Source: Gymnorhina tibicen
Taxonomy: Eukaryota; Chordata; Aves; Passeriformes; Artamidae
Assembly: GCA_013399875.1 (NCBI GenBank)
Contig: VXAZ01008017.1
Coordinates: 175,161-239,160, forward strand
Length of the DNA: 64,000 nt
Direction of reading: 5' to 3'
The translations under genes were made by a program, and so were the position numbers. The notes under the pieces were generated by a model. It saw only the letters and a program-made list of their open reading frames with translations, was not told where the DNA came from and searched no databases. Positions 1 to 14,600 of this stretch are shown in pieces (position 1 is the stretch's first letter; the number at the start of each line of letters is the position of its first letter).

Positions 1-1594
1 GTTCCTCTGCAGAGTACAATTACTCCTCTTTTTTCCTGGCACAGTCAGTTTTCTGGGTTTAGTTACCTTAATACAGTCTACTTCTCCCCACCCTTCTGTT
101 CACTTATGCCAGAATTGAGGATTCGCTGCCACTTCATATTTTTCCATATTTTGAACAAATACCATCTCACTCCAGTGTTTCATATGTTAGCTTCTACTCC
201 TCATTTTTTTCTCTAAATTTATTCTCAGTCTTCTTGAGTATTAATTTACTGCCTCAACAGCAGGATTTCATTCCCCACAAAAGATTTCCCAACAGTAGTG
301 AGAAAAGCATGTCTTTCCTTTTGTGCCAAATATGAAGTTAAGTCAAACGTTTTGTAGCATAATAACTGGGATTAACTTTTTCACTTCAGCATTAACATAT
401 GAAACAAACTACAGGGTCTTTTAAATGGTTGATTTTACTATGCATCTTCCCTTCCTTTAAAGAGGGGCGAAATGAAAAGCACCATTATATCTTCCACTTA
501 CAGTATTGCTGAAGTAACTTGTAAGAGTAGTTGGAGGAATACCCAATACTTCTGAACCCATACACCTTTATGGATGAAAAAATAAGATATGTAAAAAAAT
601 TAAAATATGGCCCCAATTCCTGAAAAATATACTGTACAGTTCTGTAACATAGTTACTCATCAGAAAGATTCACACATGAAATAAATGGAGAAGGTGCCCT
701 CACTTCCATTCAGTTTGGAGTGAATTAAGTAGCTATTAAAGGAGTCAGACTGATTAAACAAAGAATTCTCTATCTGCCAAGTAGGTCTGTCACATCTCCA
801 GAAGCACAGCAAGACCTATTTGTGTCCATGAAAATTTCCATCTTCAGTGTTCAACTACCCATTAGAATTGTGACTAAGCTGATATATTGTATACTCTAAC
901 CAGCTGTTAGGTCTTAGTCGTTCACAGCCTTGGGAGACACTTGAAGCACTCATACAGAGGTCTGTGTATCTAAATTACCACCCACCCAATGGATACACAG
1001 ATTTGTATTATTTTAACTATATTAGATGGAAGTTTGTTTGTTTAATTATAATGCTTACATTGTTCTGGTCTGAACAAAGATTTTCGGGTACACCAGACAA
1101 ACTCATTTCCCTTCCCATGAAGAAGCAAGCTGTGTTGTCTAAAGTCACTATTTCCTCCAAGATCTAAGAAGCCAGCTTCTCAGTCAGGAAAATTTGGAGA
1201 AGTGCATTAAGTTGCCATTCTGTAGTATGTGGATTCTGCACAAAAACCTATGTTGATATAGTATAGGATGGAGACATGAAGTGTTTTAATCCCTGTAAGT
1301 TTGCCTACATACATCATAGCTTTTCCAATACCATCACTTTGAATATAATTTTTCCTTCACCTGAGTCAGAATCACTTGATACTTCCAGGAATCTGACTAC
1401 TTTAACATAATCGTTTGGGGGTTTTTTGGGTATAACATGAGTTTAGAGCCTCCCCACTCTGTGTGAAGAGCACCTGCATGTTTGGGTCCCTAAATGTCAA
1501 TGTGAAAGAAACCATCTTTTAATAGAGAAGAGTGGGTGAACTGCTAAATATATATTGGTCACAGTTTCAGGATCTCAAAATATAAAGTAAAAAG

Positions 1595-2402
1595 GAATAG
1601 AATCATCAAACAGCTTGGGAAGGACCTTTAAGATCATCTATTTCCAACACCCCTGCCATGGGCAGGGACATCTTCCACTAGACCAGGTTTCTCAGGGTCC
1701 CATTCAATCTGGTCTTGAACACCTCCAGGGATGGAGCATCCACAGCTTCTCTGGGAAACCTCTTCTGGTGTCTCACCACCCCCACAGTAAAGACTTTCTT
1801 CCTAATATCTAATCTAAATCTACTCTTAGTTTGAAGCCATTTCCCCTTGTCCTGTCAGTGCATGTTCTTGTAAAGAGTCTCCATCTTTCTTGTAGGCTCC
1901 CTTCAGGTACTGGAAGGCTGCAATTGGGTCACCGCAAAGCCTTCTCCAGGCTAAACAATCCCAATTCTCTCAGCCTTTCCTCAGAGGAAAAGTGCTTCAT
2001 TCAACTTGGTGGCCTCCTCTGGACTCTCTCCAACAGGTCCATGTCCCCCCTGTGCTGGGACCCCAGAGCTGGATGCAGCACTGCAGGTGGGATCTCACCA
2101 GAGCAGAGCAGAGCAGAGGGGCAGAATCCCCTTCCTCCCCCTGCTGCCTACACTGCTTTGGATGCAGCCCAGGACACGTTTGTCTGTCTAGGCTCCAAGC
2201 ACACGTTGCTGGATCATGTCCAGCCTCGCTTCCACCATCACCCTCAAGTCCTTCTGAGCAGGGCTGCTCTGATCTATTCATCCCCCAGCCTGTGTTGACA
2301 CCAGGGGTTGCCCTGACCCATGTGCAGCATCTTGCACTTGGTCTTGTTACACTGCGTGAGATTCCCATGGACCCACATTTTGATCTTTTCCATGTCCCTC
2401 AA
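1595..2402 (-). mobile_element. CR1-type LINE fragment (3' end)
   Basis: On the minus strand this reads as the 3' part of a CR1 non-LTR retrotransposon. The 3' terminus at about 1595-1612 gives a degraded TTTGATGATTCTATT tail. Upstream of it are the usual CR1 landmarks in order: the AGGTCCTTCCCAAG-like end, the two-hundred-base segment with CAGGACAAGGGGAAATGG-type sequence, and further 5' sequence matching the CR1 reverse-transcriptase C-terminal and 3' region out to about 2402. The open frames of 123-155 codons that fall inside are shadows of this repeat and are interrupted; it is a dead 5'-truncated copy. Boundaries are approximate at the high-coordinate end. Confidence 0.85.
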
Positions 2403-3517
2403 CATAAATATAAAATATAAATATAAAATTAAATGTAAAATACTGAATCTGGACGCGCCCTTGGAACAAAATTCTTGTACTGCCTTTCTTAACAGTATGC
2501 TGCAAGATGGGCATTGAAGGGACTTCAAAGCAGAACATAAGGGAACATAAGCAGATATTGTGAGTTTCCTAAGTTCAATCACAGTACTATATAGTTATAT
2601 AGATCTATTCTTAAGTTCTACTGTTCTGCCTTTCCCCTGCTAAAAAACTAGAGAAACACTGTGTATGCCTGATTTTGAGAGACAGTCTGTTTTTATCTCT
2701 TGCCCTGGTGGAATAGTTCGGGAACAGTTCATCCTGTTGGAAATATTATCCCTGTAAAGCTGCCAGCCAGGTCAGCAAGAAGCTCATGTTATCTGCTGAT
2801 TTTGTGACAGTACTGCTCATAAAACTTAGGAGTTTTGCTAGAGAATTACTGAAACCCACTCACTGTTATCTGAACACTCTTTCATTCATGAATATGCTTG
2901 CTTTGTCCATTCAATCCAGCGAAATCTTCTTTACTTCTTTCCTGCCCTTATCATTTCAGCAAAGGCTTCTTTAGATTTAGGGAGAGTCTTGTTACTGTGT
3001 CACATTGTTCGTGAATATTGATCTTAGAATTTGTGAAGTCAGACTTTTTGTATATTATTTCTGTGCCATCTACATCCATTTTCAGCTATCTAATTTTTAA
3101 AAAGCTTAGTTTTAGAAGGAATTTCAGATTATGTAAGTTGATTGCACATCTTTCTGACCTGCAGAACTTTTTCTTTCTCTGTCTTCTGGTGTCTGTAAGC
3201 TTGTTGATGTCTCCTTCAAGAATAGCTGTGGTTTTTTAATATTGGCCATATGGCATAAAGGTAGGTCTAAAGAAAAGGTGTTGGCTTATGACATAGTCCT
3301 GCATGGAAAGCACCAGTGTGAAAAGAGATCAGGGAGTCTTCAGCATAAAGCAGCTCTGTCATGGGCAGCAGGGTGTTAAGCTGTCTGTTGTGATTTAAGC
3401 CCAGGTGGCAGCTAAGCACCACAAAGCTTTTCGCTCACCCTCTCACACCTCAGTGGGATGTGAAGGAGAAAAAAGACTAAAACTTGTATGTTGGGAGAAG
3501 AAGGGGTTAATAATTGA

Positions 3518-3590
3518 AGCATAAATAACATACAATAATTATAGTAGATAATAATAATGAAAATGATGATAATGAGTATGATAATAAGAG
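3518..3590. repeat. ATA/ATG-rich low-complexity tract
   Basis: A run built from imperfect ATAATAATG/ATGATAATG trinucleotide-like units with little C. It is a degenerate microsatellite in the upstream intron and carries no recognisable coding or regulatory signal. Confidence 0.6.
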
Positions 3591-6500
3591 AGGAAGACAA
3601 ATAAACCGGGAAGAACAGAGATGCACAGTACTATTGCTCATGTTCTGACCAATGCCAGACCCCATCTCCACACCCCCGTCAGCCCCCTTTCCAGGTAACT
3701 TCTCCAGTTTATATACCAGGCATGACATTCTATGGTGTCCAATATCCATTTGGCCACTTCAGCTCACCTGTCCTGGCTATGCTCCTTCAGTTTTTTTTTC
3801 TGATCCTATTCACTGGCAGAGCATGAGACATAAAAAATTAAGTGTTTAACTTAGTATAAACACTACTTAGCAACAAACAAAATATCAGTGTGTTATCAAC
3901 GTTATTCTCACACTGACTCTGACCAACTATAGAGAAGAGATGGCCTCTACCTGAACAGAAACCAGGACATTGTTCCTTTGCTTCTTTGAAAAAGAATCAT
4001 GTAGACTGATGTGTAAAATTTATTTCATAAATTAGTGGTTCTTGTGTTCCTGCATTGCTTCAATGTAGGTTTAGGGCAAAGGTACATTAGCTCAAACTCA
4101 CCCTGCTGTAGTTCCCAAGGTGTGTGTTTGCTCCATGGACTCCTCATTCAGCTTCTGCCATCTCCCATTACAAGTACAACTTGTGCAATTTGTGTTCTAT
4201 TATTCCAATCTCCCTATATTATTTCTTAACCAGATTTCCACCTTTACACTGATTTACCCTTTTCCTCAACTGTTAACTATTTCACTATTGAAAGGCCTAC
4301 CACAGGTCTATTTCCATTGTATCCCACATAATAAATTGAACAACATCCTTGTAAGAAGTTTCTGCTTTAAGCATAAGCCCAAATCTAAACTGGTATTCAT
4401 TTATCTTTTCAAACCTAATCTGGTCTGTGTACTTATATTAAAGACAGCTATTGCTATCAATTATCTCAATGCTGCAGTTATCATCTAGAATAAAAGTCTC
4501 GTAGGAGGCACTTTTCAGCAGTCAGCATGTCTGCTAATCCCTCAAACAAATTCTCTGCCAAACTCATTCACTTACCTGAAGCTGCCTTTTCATGTTTCTG
4601 TGTGGTTCGTGTTATCTGTATCTGCAAAAGTCCCCTGAGAGAGCCACTGCACAACCTCCCACTGTTCCAAATGTTGACAGAGGAACACAAACTCTCTTTT
4701 CTGTCCTGCCTGAAGAGTTGATGTTCTCTGCCTCTGACTCAAGGGACAGCAAGACTTTTTTTAAGTCTGGAATGTTACAAATACCGCTTGTGGCCTGTCA
4801 GAGGGTTGCTCTAGCAATCAGAACTGTCAATTGTAAAGCTGCTGCATATTCCATTTACCCTCTGTACTGCTCAGACTTTTGAGTTCCTTCTCTGTGTTCC
4901 TCTGTTTAGTTCTGTTTTATAAATACTGGCTCCCTGCCACATTCAGCTATAATGAGCCGCAGTGTTAATTGATATCAGTAAGTTTACAGAATGCAGGCCA
5001 CTTCTGTCACCTGACAGAGAACTTTCACTGAGCCTTTGATCTGCTTATGAGTGTTGTCTGCATATCTTTAATGGACTTCCTTCACTGGTAAGGAAGATAC
5101 TTTTTGAAGAAAGTACCTCATTCTCCCTTGTGCGCAACAGCCCCCTGAAACCTTTCCTGCTTGTTCAGCTCCCTTGTCACAGTGGTGATACTGTACAATG
5201 GATTTTGTTAGGCTGGCACTGAACAATAAGTATGAATTGTTTTTCTGCTTTTGCTGGTCATGATTCAAAAGTACTTTGCAATTTCATTTTTTATTTTTTA
5301 ATGAGTATTAATTTTTTCAGAGCTTAACTAAATCGCACTTTTATTCTGAGGTGTGTGTGTATTGTATGTGTATTTGTAATGTTCTCTCTACTACAAATTC
5401 AACCATAGCAGTAGGGAGATCACTTTCTAGAGAACTCAGATCTGTTTAAACACCAGGATTGAGGTCTTTGCTCTCATGCTTCATTTCAAAGGACCGGTCA
5501 GATTTACTGTGAGTGATTTAACATCTGGATGAAAAACCACTTGTAGTTAGGGTCTTGGCTTTTGTGCTGCTTTCTTTGAGACTTCTTTGATTATAAAGTC
5601 AAGAACTGACTCGGGAGTTCTCATCTTAATCCTGTAGCTTCACTGCAAGAAAGTATGCTACCCAAACAGAATGGGCAGTATTTTTTCCTGCTGTTCAGAG
5701 CTTAAGATCACATTCTGACATGGTATCTACTAAGCATATTTACTCAACCAAAGATATATCTGTTAAATGAGCCTCAAGAAAGCCTTTTACACCTATGAAA
5801 CAGGAAACTTTACCACAAATGCTGCTCCAGGTTCATAAGGGAAAAGGAAGGGAAGAGATATATGGGCTGTGAGCAGACTTCTCAGTCTTCACGGCCAAAT
5901 GGAGGATGCACTGGTTGACAGAGGAAAAGAGGAAGTCGGTATTGACATAATATGTGATTTACTCGTTCTGTTGTATGCACATATACACAGCTGCCTCACA
6001 CCCCTTGTGCACTGAGGAATGTCTTTATGCAGGCAGGTGTCAGCTGTTAAGTCAGATGCTTCCAGGCAAACCTTTCTCCACACTGATGAATGTTTATTTG
6101 AGAAATAAGAAGAGTTCTTTTGTATCACTTTCATATGGTTTAACCACATAAAAATGACAATAATTTCATTTTTTTAGAAATAGTTTGGGAGGTCTTTGTC
6201 TAGAAAATTGTTTACTTTTCCTGTGCAATGTTCAGTTGTCTTTACAGTGCTGGAAGGGACTCTGTCAGGGTTAAACTACATCCCTAGATAATTTTCTTAC
6301 AACACCTAACACCTTAGAATGATTTGGGGTTTACTATTCACATATGGTGTACACAGGTTCCCTGTGCATATGGGAACTAATCCAGAGCTGTCGCCTACAT
6401 AGTGCTTTGGCTTAAGACTATAAGTTCTACCTACATCATTTACTTTTTCCAGACTGATTATGGGGGTTGCAAGAGTGTTTTTTTTCTGAAGGCTTGTAGC

Positions 6501-9500
6501 CCTACTGGGGCAACAACTAATTCTACCAGCTTGTCTTGCCATGAGTAGCTGCTTACTAGCCAGTATCACTTTCTGGTCTCTCTAGCTAGCAGAAGTATTA
6601 TCTGAGGTGCAGTTCTTGTGGCAATGAGAGGGACATTTCAAAACCGAGGTAACAGTGCATTATTGTCCCTGTTGTTATTCATGACACGACAATGCCTTGA
6701 GGCTCCTGTCAAGCTGAGACTCCTATTGTGCTAGCTGATAGAGAAAGACAGAATAAGATAACATCCCTGCAGTAAGATTACAGCCTAAGCAGACAGCATG
6801 GACCAAGATCAGGAAAACAAAAAAAACCACCCAAACCAGCACACAGCAGTATTGTTGTGATTTTGTGAACGTGAAGCTGAGACACAGGTGGGAGAATGGT
6901 ATGATCCAGCTCAGTACTTGAGTCTTCCCTTTGGACCCATACTCACAGGCTAGCCCATGTTTCAGCAGTTCTGGTCCCATTCACCTCTGGAGCTCAGCAA
7001 AGAGCCAGGAACAAGATCCTGCTCTCTTGATACTCTCGTCTTCATCTGAATTGCTGGGGCACAATATGATATTGATACCTTTTTTTCCTGTTGAAAGAAA
7101 GAAGGAAAATTCATCTCTAATTAAAAATTAGATGTATAGAACTTTACAGATTTACACGTTCATGTCATGTGTTGGAACTTTTTTAAACAGCCAGAAGCTG
7201 ATAACAAATGCCCAAGTTTAATTCAAAGACCACAGGAAAGATTTTTATTAACTATGTCAATATAGTTTTCCTATTACAAATAGCATAGTTTAACTGGTTT
7301 TTGAGAGAATCTCTAACATTTTTAGATTTACATTAATAGCGTGGAATAATTGTCCTGTAGCAGTAACCAGATTTTTCAGATTATTGAGCCTTTTTTGGCC
7401 ATTGGAGCTTCAAAGTTGATCTCTTTCTTTTATTCAGTGGAGCTGTGAGTATTTACATTATAAAACCCACTGACCATGATTAATTGTGGAAACTGCTTGT
7501 TTACGTGGAATTAAGTATATGCATAAGCATTGCTTAGATAAGCCTAATTTATTTAATGGGAATTTCAGACTATACCCTTAGCATTGTGTGTAAGAAAACC
7601 TAAAGAAAAAGATTGCCTTGAGCAGTCAGATCTGGTAATTCTGAAACTACTTCAGAAACTACTGAGTCTGCCTATCTTCATGTGCATTATATGTCCATAT
7701 AGTTGACCAACTCTAAAAAAACTACTAAGATATCCTTACAGAAGAAGGAAATCATTCATTTGGAAAATTAAAAATTTCTGTGATCAGTTTTGGTTTTGAA
7801 ATTTTGATGATACTTGAAAGAAGTTGTATTTTTGGACCATCCTCTGCTCCCTATTTATTTCCAGTAGGAACTTGTTTTCTTCCATGTTCATTTGAAAAAT
7901 ATTCATATATTTGTATTTTAATACATGTATCACTGATAGACACATACTTATTTCAACACATCCAGCCCTATGAATTGTCTCTTTCCTGTTACTCTTTGCT
8001 AGCCATCTCTAAATGTCTCAGTGGTTTTGAATTAATGTAGCTTTTGTTCAATCAGTTCAAATATTCAATGTATTTTATGTCTATCAGCAGAGTTATATAT
8101 ATATATCCTGCAGAGGATGAAAATATTTTGAAATCTGTTTTATATTAAGTACAGTAGTTGAAATATTTTTAAAGTCTAGTTTGTGTTTACATACATAACC
8201 ACTACTTAGATATTTAGGAGATGGAGATGGACAACTGGTGAACTGATAGACCTAGAACTAGGACAAGTGAGGGGTTTAGGAGCATAGATGCACCAAAGTC
8301 CTACTATATAATAAGGCTACAAAAACGTTGTTTCTCTGTTACTGCATGTTAGTACAGCTTTGGGCAGTAGTGAAGGAGAAGGGAGAAGGGATAACATGTA
8401 TATTTTGGAACAAAACTATGCAATACCTTCACCAGGCTCTGGAAAGTAATATAGGAAGTACCAAACAGATGACTTTCAGCTGTTCTATAAACCAGCAAGT
8501 ATACAGATTTTTCCTAACATCTATACCTTAACAGCAGCCACAGTCAGCATACAAAGATAGAAATTCCACTTGTGCAAGGTTCCTTTAGGTTGATTCTGTA
8601 ACTGCTGTATTCACCCTTTAAAGTGTAAGATTCTTGTCTGCTTGAATTTTAATTCTGGTATTGACAGATGCATGTAGGACATTCTCTTTTGTATGCCATG
8701 TGCATTGGGAGAGTCAGTTTGGCCAAAAACCCAGAAGAAAAAATAGAGGAATGCACAGGTAAGTACCACATGAAATAAGAGAGGACATACTTCAGCTAGC
8801 ATCACATAACACTCTACAGTAAGGGCAAAACAGTATTACTACAAAAATGCAGTATTATATATATTTATTAATATTATTATCTCTAGCAGTACAAGTATTC
8901 TAGAAACTAACTGGTAAATTTCGTAGGATAATATTATCTCAAAGTGTTGCTAACACCTTTAGCTGTTATAATAATTCTACAGCCATATAGAATTCTATAA
9001 GATTATCGCTGGTCTTCTCTGTGCTTCTTAGTACTTTGAAATTCATGTATATCATTTATGGGTTCAGTTATTTGCACATCCCTACTCCACTTTACACGTG
9101 TCTGCTCTGTTCTACGTTCTTCACTTTCCATCTATGAAAGCCATAAAAGTCACTTGGGACTACCAAAGTACGAGGGTAAGAGGTATTTGACCTCACAGTT
9201 TTGAGGTCCTCTAAGGAATCTCCTCTTTAATGCAGCTGGAAAGAACTGTGAACAAACTGATGTTAGTTACGGGTAGGGCAACAGATGCAACCTGCAACAT
9301 TCAGAAATTTCAAACACTGGAAAAACAAACCCTTTCTCTTTATGGAAACAAAGCATTTCTTTCTGGAAGAAGAAACAGACACCCTTTACTGAAGAAGCCA
9401 AGATGTCCAAAGGGTTTATGTGGCTTCCTAGCCACTGAGATGTGAACTGCCAACAGAAACATTTTGCACTTATACCAATAATAAACAAAATGTTGCTAGA

Positions 9501-11463
9501 GGCAACAGCTACTGCCAGCACTTGAAAAGAAAGAAACTCTGGCAACTAACCATGTATCAAAATAGATTCTGAAGTATAAAAATGCCTTCTTTTCACCACC
9601 TACTCAAATATCTTATTTTAGATTGTGCCAAAACTGAAGGGTAGATGATATCCACATTAATTCTGGTTAACAATTTCATGGGAAAAGCTGAGAAGATCTC
9701 TCTGCCCGGATCATTCATATGGAGAACATACTCCAGCTTAGCTTAACTGGCTGCCATATGTCACTCCTGTTCCACTGATAAATAGCTCCCAGTACATGTA
9801 TCCAGATTAGTGTCCTTTGGTGTATGGTCTGGAAAATGACCATGGGAGCTCCTAACTCAGTGTGCAAGATGCATTTATTATTACAAAGGGTTAAACAGAT
9901 TATTGTCATTGCTACTAACAGAATAGACAATATTGTCTAAAAGCAAACTACAGTGTCGTTAGTGCTTACAGTGAGGCTCAGGATTTTTATAAAATCAGAG
10001 AATGTCACCAGCAGATGGAGCACAGTAGGGGAGCAATGTGCCTTTGATCCATCAGGATATCATATAGGGAGGAAAAAAAATTTCTTACATGCTAGCTGTT
10101 TACATTTGTTAAAGGTGTTACTTGAAAGGGAGGAAACATGCTCAAAAAATAACTTTATAAAACAAAAAGATGTTAGAATTGTTCAGTGATTGTAGGGTAG
10201 TACAATCTTAAATGGTTATTCGTGTAGTGTGTTTGTTAACATGATGTGTTTCACATGCTCTGAGCTATTTCCATTGACTGCAGATCTCAGAGCATCAGAG
10301 TGGTTTTTCTCTGCTTCTTCCACAAAATCTGCTTGATTCTGCTGACATGTTTCATAAATTTCCTTCATTATCTGCCTCCATCCTGTTTGGAGCCTGAAGG
10401 TAACCTCCTTCATAATCACTCTAAGTTTCTGCCTGGAGTTGCTTTCTTCAAAGACAGGTCCTCTGAGCCTTCCTTTTCCTGAATTTTTAATTTACTCCCT
10501 CAGCAGTTGGTTTAAATAATGTCATGCTGGAAAGGAAGCTACTCTTCAGATTTAGAAAACATGGCACTATCTGGCTTTCATGTTTTCATTTTGGATATGG
10601 GATTATATATAGGTCAGTGTACAGTTTTGCGTGAATTTGTTGGGGAGGCTATTTTCTTATATTTTCCTTCTGAATGTAGGACTGATTTTTTGTGTATACA
10701 TTTCTATATACCTCTGAAGTGCTTTCTAGTTGAGACATGAGTGGAAGGCCTAGTATTTTAAACAATTTTCTGTGTTTAGCTGACAGAATTAAGGGGTTGT
10801 GTTCAGTACAGCTCAAATAGCAGAAATCTTGTTTTAAGGTGATGAACACTGAAATTCAGTTATCAACAATCCTGTTGATGCAGGATTTACATAGCTAGTT
10901 CAGAGAAGAGCTAGTTCAGTGACAGGTGTTCATCCAGGGGTTGAAGATGATCCCCTTCTCTCCCATTGCATCTCTCAAGGCCTTAGTACCTCCTATCGCA
11001 ACAGCACAGAAAAGTCAGTCAGGAATACCAAAGTTGGATCTTCTGAAAGAAATTTGTGCTCAGCATTTCACTTTTACATTCCTTTGATTAAACTTCTGTT
11101 AATATATTCCCTCTTTGTTTTTGTTTAAGATAGGGGGAGAAAACCAGCTAATTAAATCCACTCTGTCTTGAAATACATTGTCCATGCTCCTACAGACAAA
11201 AATGCTCCTACTGTAGGACACAAAACGTTTCCTGTGATATTGCAGGAATCCCAGAGACTTGCAGTCCAAGAACTTGTGACAAGAGGTGAAAATGCAGAAC
11301 TGCAAATATTCATCTTAGCCTCATCCTCCAGCTACAAGAGTGACATTGATCAGAGAAGGAAAATTCCCTTTCATTTACTGTTTCTTCATTCCATCTGTCA
11401 TTATAATAAGAGAAAAATAAAGGTGAATTTATTCTGTGACTTTCTCTCCTGACCCCTTCACAG

Positions 11464-11674
11464 ATGGGAGATTGGGAAATGGAGCTCTTGCAGTCTTACC
11501 TGTGGGGTTGGTTTGCAGACACGAGATGTCTTCTGTTCTCATCTACTATCAAGAGAGACCAATGAGACCGTGATTTTGGCAGATGAGTTGTGCTCTAAAC
11601 CCAAGCCATCCCTCGTGCAAGCCTGTAATCGTTTTGACTGCCCACCCTCCTGGTATCCTACAGAATGGCAAGAG
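11464..11674 (+). CDS. ADAMTSL3: ADAMTSL3 visible exon 1: TSP1 repeat plus start of the next
   Basis: 211 nt. It enters with one base completing a split codon and ends in phase 0. Acceptor is CCCTTCACAG and donor GAG|GTAAGA. It encodes residues 1-70 of the visible product. It opens with [20 protein letters not shown], a typical thrombospondin type-1 start containing CSLTCG, which fits the CSxTCG consensus for POFUT2 O-fucosylation. A sequon NET follows, and the repeat ends with the cysteines of QACNRFDC. The last residues, WYPTEWQE, are the tryptophan-bearing start of the next TSP1 repeat, so the exon border splits that module. Sequence and cysteine spacing agree with ADAMTSL3. Confidence 0.93.
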
Positions 11675-14600
11675 GTAAGAATTTATGTGTAATCTCAATT
11701 TATGACTGCTGAAAGTAGTCATTGCGCACATTTCAGTGGTCAGAGGGCTGGAGCACCTCTCCTACAGGCTGGAGAGCTGCAGCAGAGAGGGCTCAAGGGA
11801 GACCTCAGAGCAGCCTGACTGTTGAGGCAGTGTGCCCACAAGAAAGATGAAGAGGGACTTTTGACAAGGACATGTAGCAATAGAACAAAGAGTAATGGAT
11901 TTAAACTGAAAGAGGCTAGATTTAGTTCAGATATTAGGAAGACCTTTTTTTGTGTGAGGGTAGTGAGGCACTGAAACAGGATGCGCAGGGGAGATGTGGA
12001 TGCCCCATTCCTGGAAGTGTTCAAGGCCCAGTTGGATGTAGCTTTGAGCAACCTGGTCTAATGGAAGCTGTCCCTGCCCAGTGGGGGGCAGAGAGGGAAT
12101 GGGGTGGGGTGGAACTAGAAGAACTTTAAGGTTCCTTCCAACGCAAACCATTCTATGATTCTATGATTTTGTTTTAGCCCATCAAGAGGAATCATTAATC
12201 ATTCTGACAAGCTATTAAATAACTGCAAAGCGTACAAGTTTTGCTCTTAAAAAAATGCATCAGTGTTTCCAGAGGTAAATAATGACTGTAGCTATTTCTA
12301 ATGCAAAGTTAGTGGAAAACCTTAACAGCTGGCTATAGATTTCAAACAAGAATATCTGGAATATGTTGGTCAGCTGCAGTGAGTGAACTTGGGTTAGCTA
12401 TGTCAAGGTTTCTAGGAATACTGAACAAGAAGGATTAAGGATAAAAGAGTCTTTAAAGTATTTTGAGTATTTAATGTATTCTCAAATAATAATTTAGTTT
12501 AGTTTAATACAAGAAAATTTCCTCATCCTTCAGGTTAAGAAATATGTGCTAAGCACTTCCCTTTGGGAGATGGATGCCTTATTACACTAAATATAAAAAC
12601 TGCTGTCTACACAATGGGTCTGTACAAGCTTTTCCATCTTTAGAAAGCACCCTGAAATGAATTAATTTTCTGATATCTGGTTGCAAATTAAAATACTTGC
12701 ATAATTCAAAAGACTTAAAGATGCTTCTTTAAATGGTTGCAATACTACACAGGAAGAAAGATTCCTGCACTGCTGTCAAGACTAAAGGAAAAATTTGCTG
12801 TGTGGTGTAGATGTAAGCAAACCACCTGTTTAAATCTTCATTTTTGATGTGTACAAGTCTTCATTCTATACTATGTGAGCATTTTGCATAGTGCTTACAT
12901 ATGTCTATTCAGTGTCTGTATATAAAATCTGGTCTTTACTTAAGAGTCAGGGAGATGTTAATGTACACACCTAATGAAGCTGGTAAGTCCATGAAGCTGG
13001 GAGAGCTTTGGGTTTGGGCAACCAACCCAGTAAAAAAAATTATGCCAGTCTGATGGTCTGTCAAAGCTAGGTAAAGAGTCTACAGTTTTAGTCCTGTGTT
13101 CAAAACAATTCAGTCTTATTTCATGCTTTGTCTACTGATATTCACACATAACTATATACTTAACTGTACTTTTGAAAATTTCTAGACTATAGGCATAAAA
13201 AACATTATATTTGCAAATAGGAAATACTATTCTACTAGTTCATAATGTAATAACGTAAGTCAAGCATTTCAAAATTAGGATATGTGAGAAGGAGCAGCTA
13301 TGCTTGTTTAAGTCCTATAATTGGCCACAGTCCTTGCAGAAAACAATTTTCTGTAAGTTTATGTGAACAATCAGAAGAGATATACATTATAGTATGAGGA
13401 AAAATTTATTTTCTGCTAACAGTGACCATTAGCTGTAGGCCACAGTAGAGCGGTACCAAATTGTTTCTGCTAGAGCTATCTCCAAACAGATTTTTTCAAG
13501 ACTGGAACATCTTCCTCTACAGTGTAAACATGCGTGCTTCCACCGGTCAAAGTAATTTTTCCAACTGTTCAAGGGCTTTCAAATGCTACTTCTTTGAAAG
13601 GCTTAGGAGATCTTAGTGAGGAGGAAGCTTGATTAAGTGTAAAAGCTTTAACAACTATGTTAATCAGAAATTGAAACAAAGTACTCAATTCACACTTGTG
13701 GTAACTGGTGTCTTCTCCGGGCTGGGAAGGAACCTGTGCAGTAATTCATTGCTACACTTCAACAAAGGTCATTTTGTAGCTCTTCTGCCTTACTTCCACA
13801 GACTTTTCAGGCTGGTCACTGAGTTATTTCCACGCTTACCTTTCACCAGAGGAAAACAGCACAAAACAGCACAAAAAATGTGCTCCTCTACCTACTGTCT
13901 TCTGCTTCTATTCAGATGAGTACTGTGACAGAAAAAAACCCTCTAATCCATCAAAATCAATTTCCATTCTCTCATTTTTTAAAGGATGTCTGTGTTCTTT
14001 CTTTGCAACACAATCATCTTTACAGGTATTTCCACCCTGTAGGAAAACCAGACCTTGCAGCTCAGCCTCGTGCAGGTTTCCCATCTGAAAACCTGCACCA
14101 TGAGGCTTGTGCATTGCACTTAGGGATTATTACAGCTGTTGGCTTCTGAGATGTGGAACGAAAAAAAAGCATTTGGAAAGGATGTGAGTGGCTGACACAA
14201 CTTCTGGAGGTGACCTCCAGTCATGCAGCAAAACTGCTGTGGATCCCTCCAGCAGAAGAAAACCTGAAGAAGGATTTCGTTCCTTGCATTAAAGGACCTA
14301 CAACACCTCCCCTCTCCCCAGGCTCCTGAGAGGATTCCCCCCATACAGGGCGATGAAGGGCCCTTCAGGAAGGTGCCTTCCTCACCCTAGGGAAGCTTTA
14401 AAGCTTCCCCAACATGAAAGGGTAAAATCTGTTCGCCACATAGCCTGGTTTCAATACATTTCTTTGGCCTCATCAGTAGAGTTTGTAATGCTTTTCAAAG
14501 CACTCACTCACACTGGTTTAATGGGGGGTTTTTTTACACAAAAAAAACCCTCCAATATATTTAAACTGTAATGACCAGTGTTTTCTTTTCTAAGCCTTTA

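Larger units (their letters stand above)
1..11463 (+). other. ADAMTSL3: Intron (3' part) upstream of the first visible ADAMTSL3 exon
   Basis: AT-rich noncoding sequence ending in the acceptor CCCTTCACAG before 11464. The first visible exon starts in phase 2 and its first complete codon opens a TSP1 repeat, so an earlier exon must lie upstream. I looked for the preceding TSP1 exon (a CSxSCGGG-like motif followed by a donor) and found no candidate here, so this is read as one intron continuing out of the window. It holds a minus-strand CR1 copy (about 1595-2402), a short A/T-rich tract after it (2403-2440), an ATA/ATG-rich tract near 3518-3590 and a short TA run near 8095. Small open frames in this stretch have no recognisable domains. 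Confidence 0.75.

Noticed and set aside
1831..2420. Open frames of 123-155 codons on both strands as a gene
   Set aside because: They lie in a minus-strand CR1 fragment and show no host domain or splice context.
1..11463. An additional upstream ADAMTSL3 exon in the first 11 kb
   Set aside because: I searched by eye for the TSP1 core expected just before exon 1 and found no candidate with flanking splice sites. A protein-to-genome alignment would be decisive.
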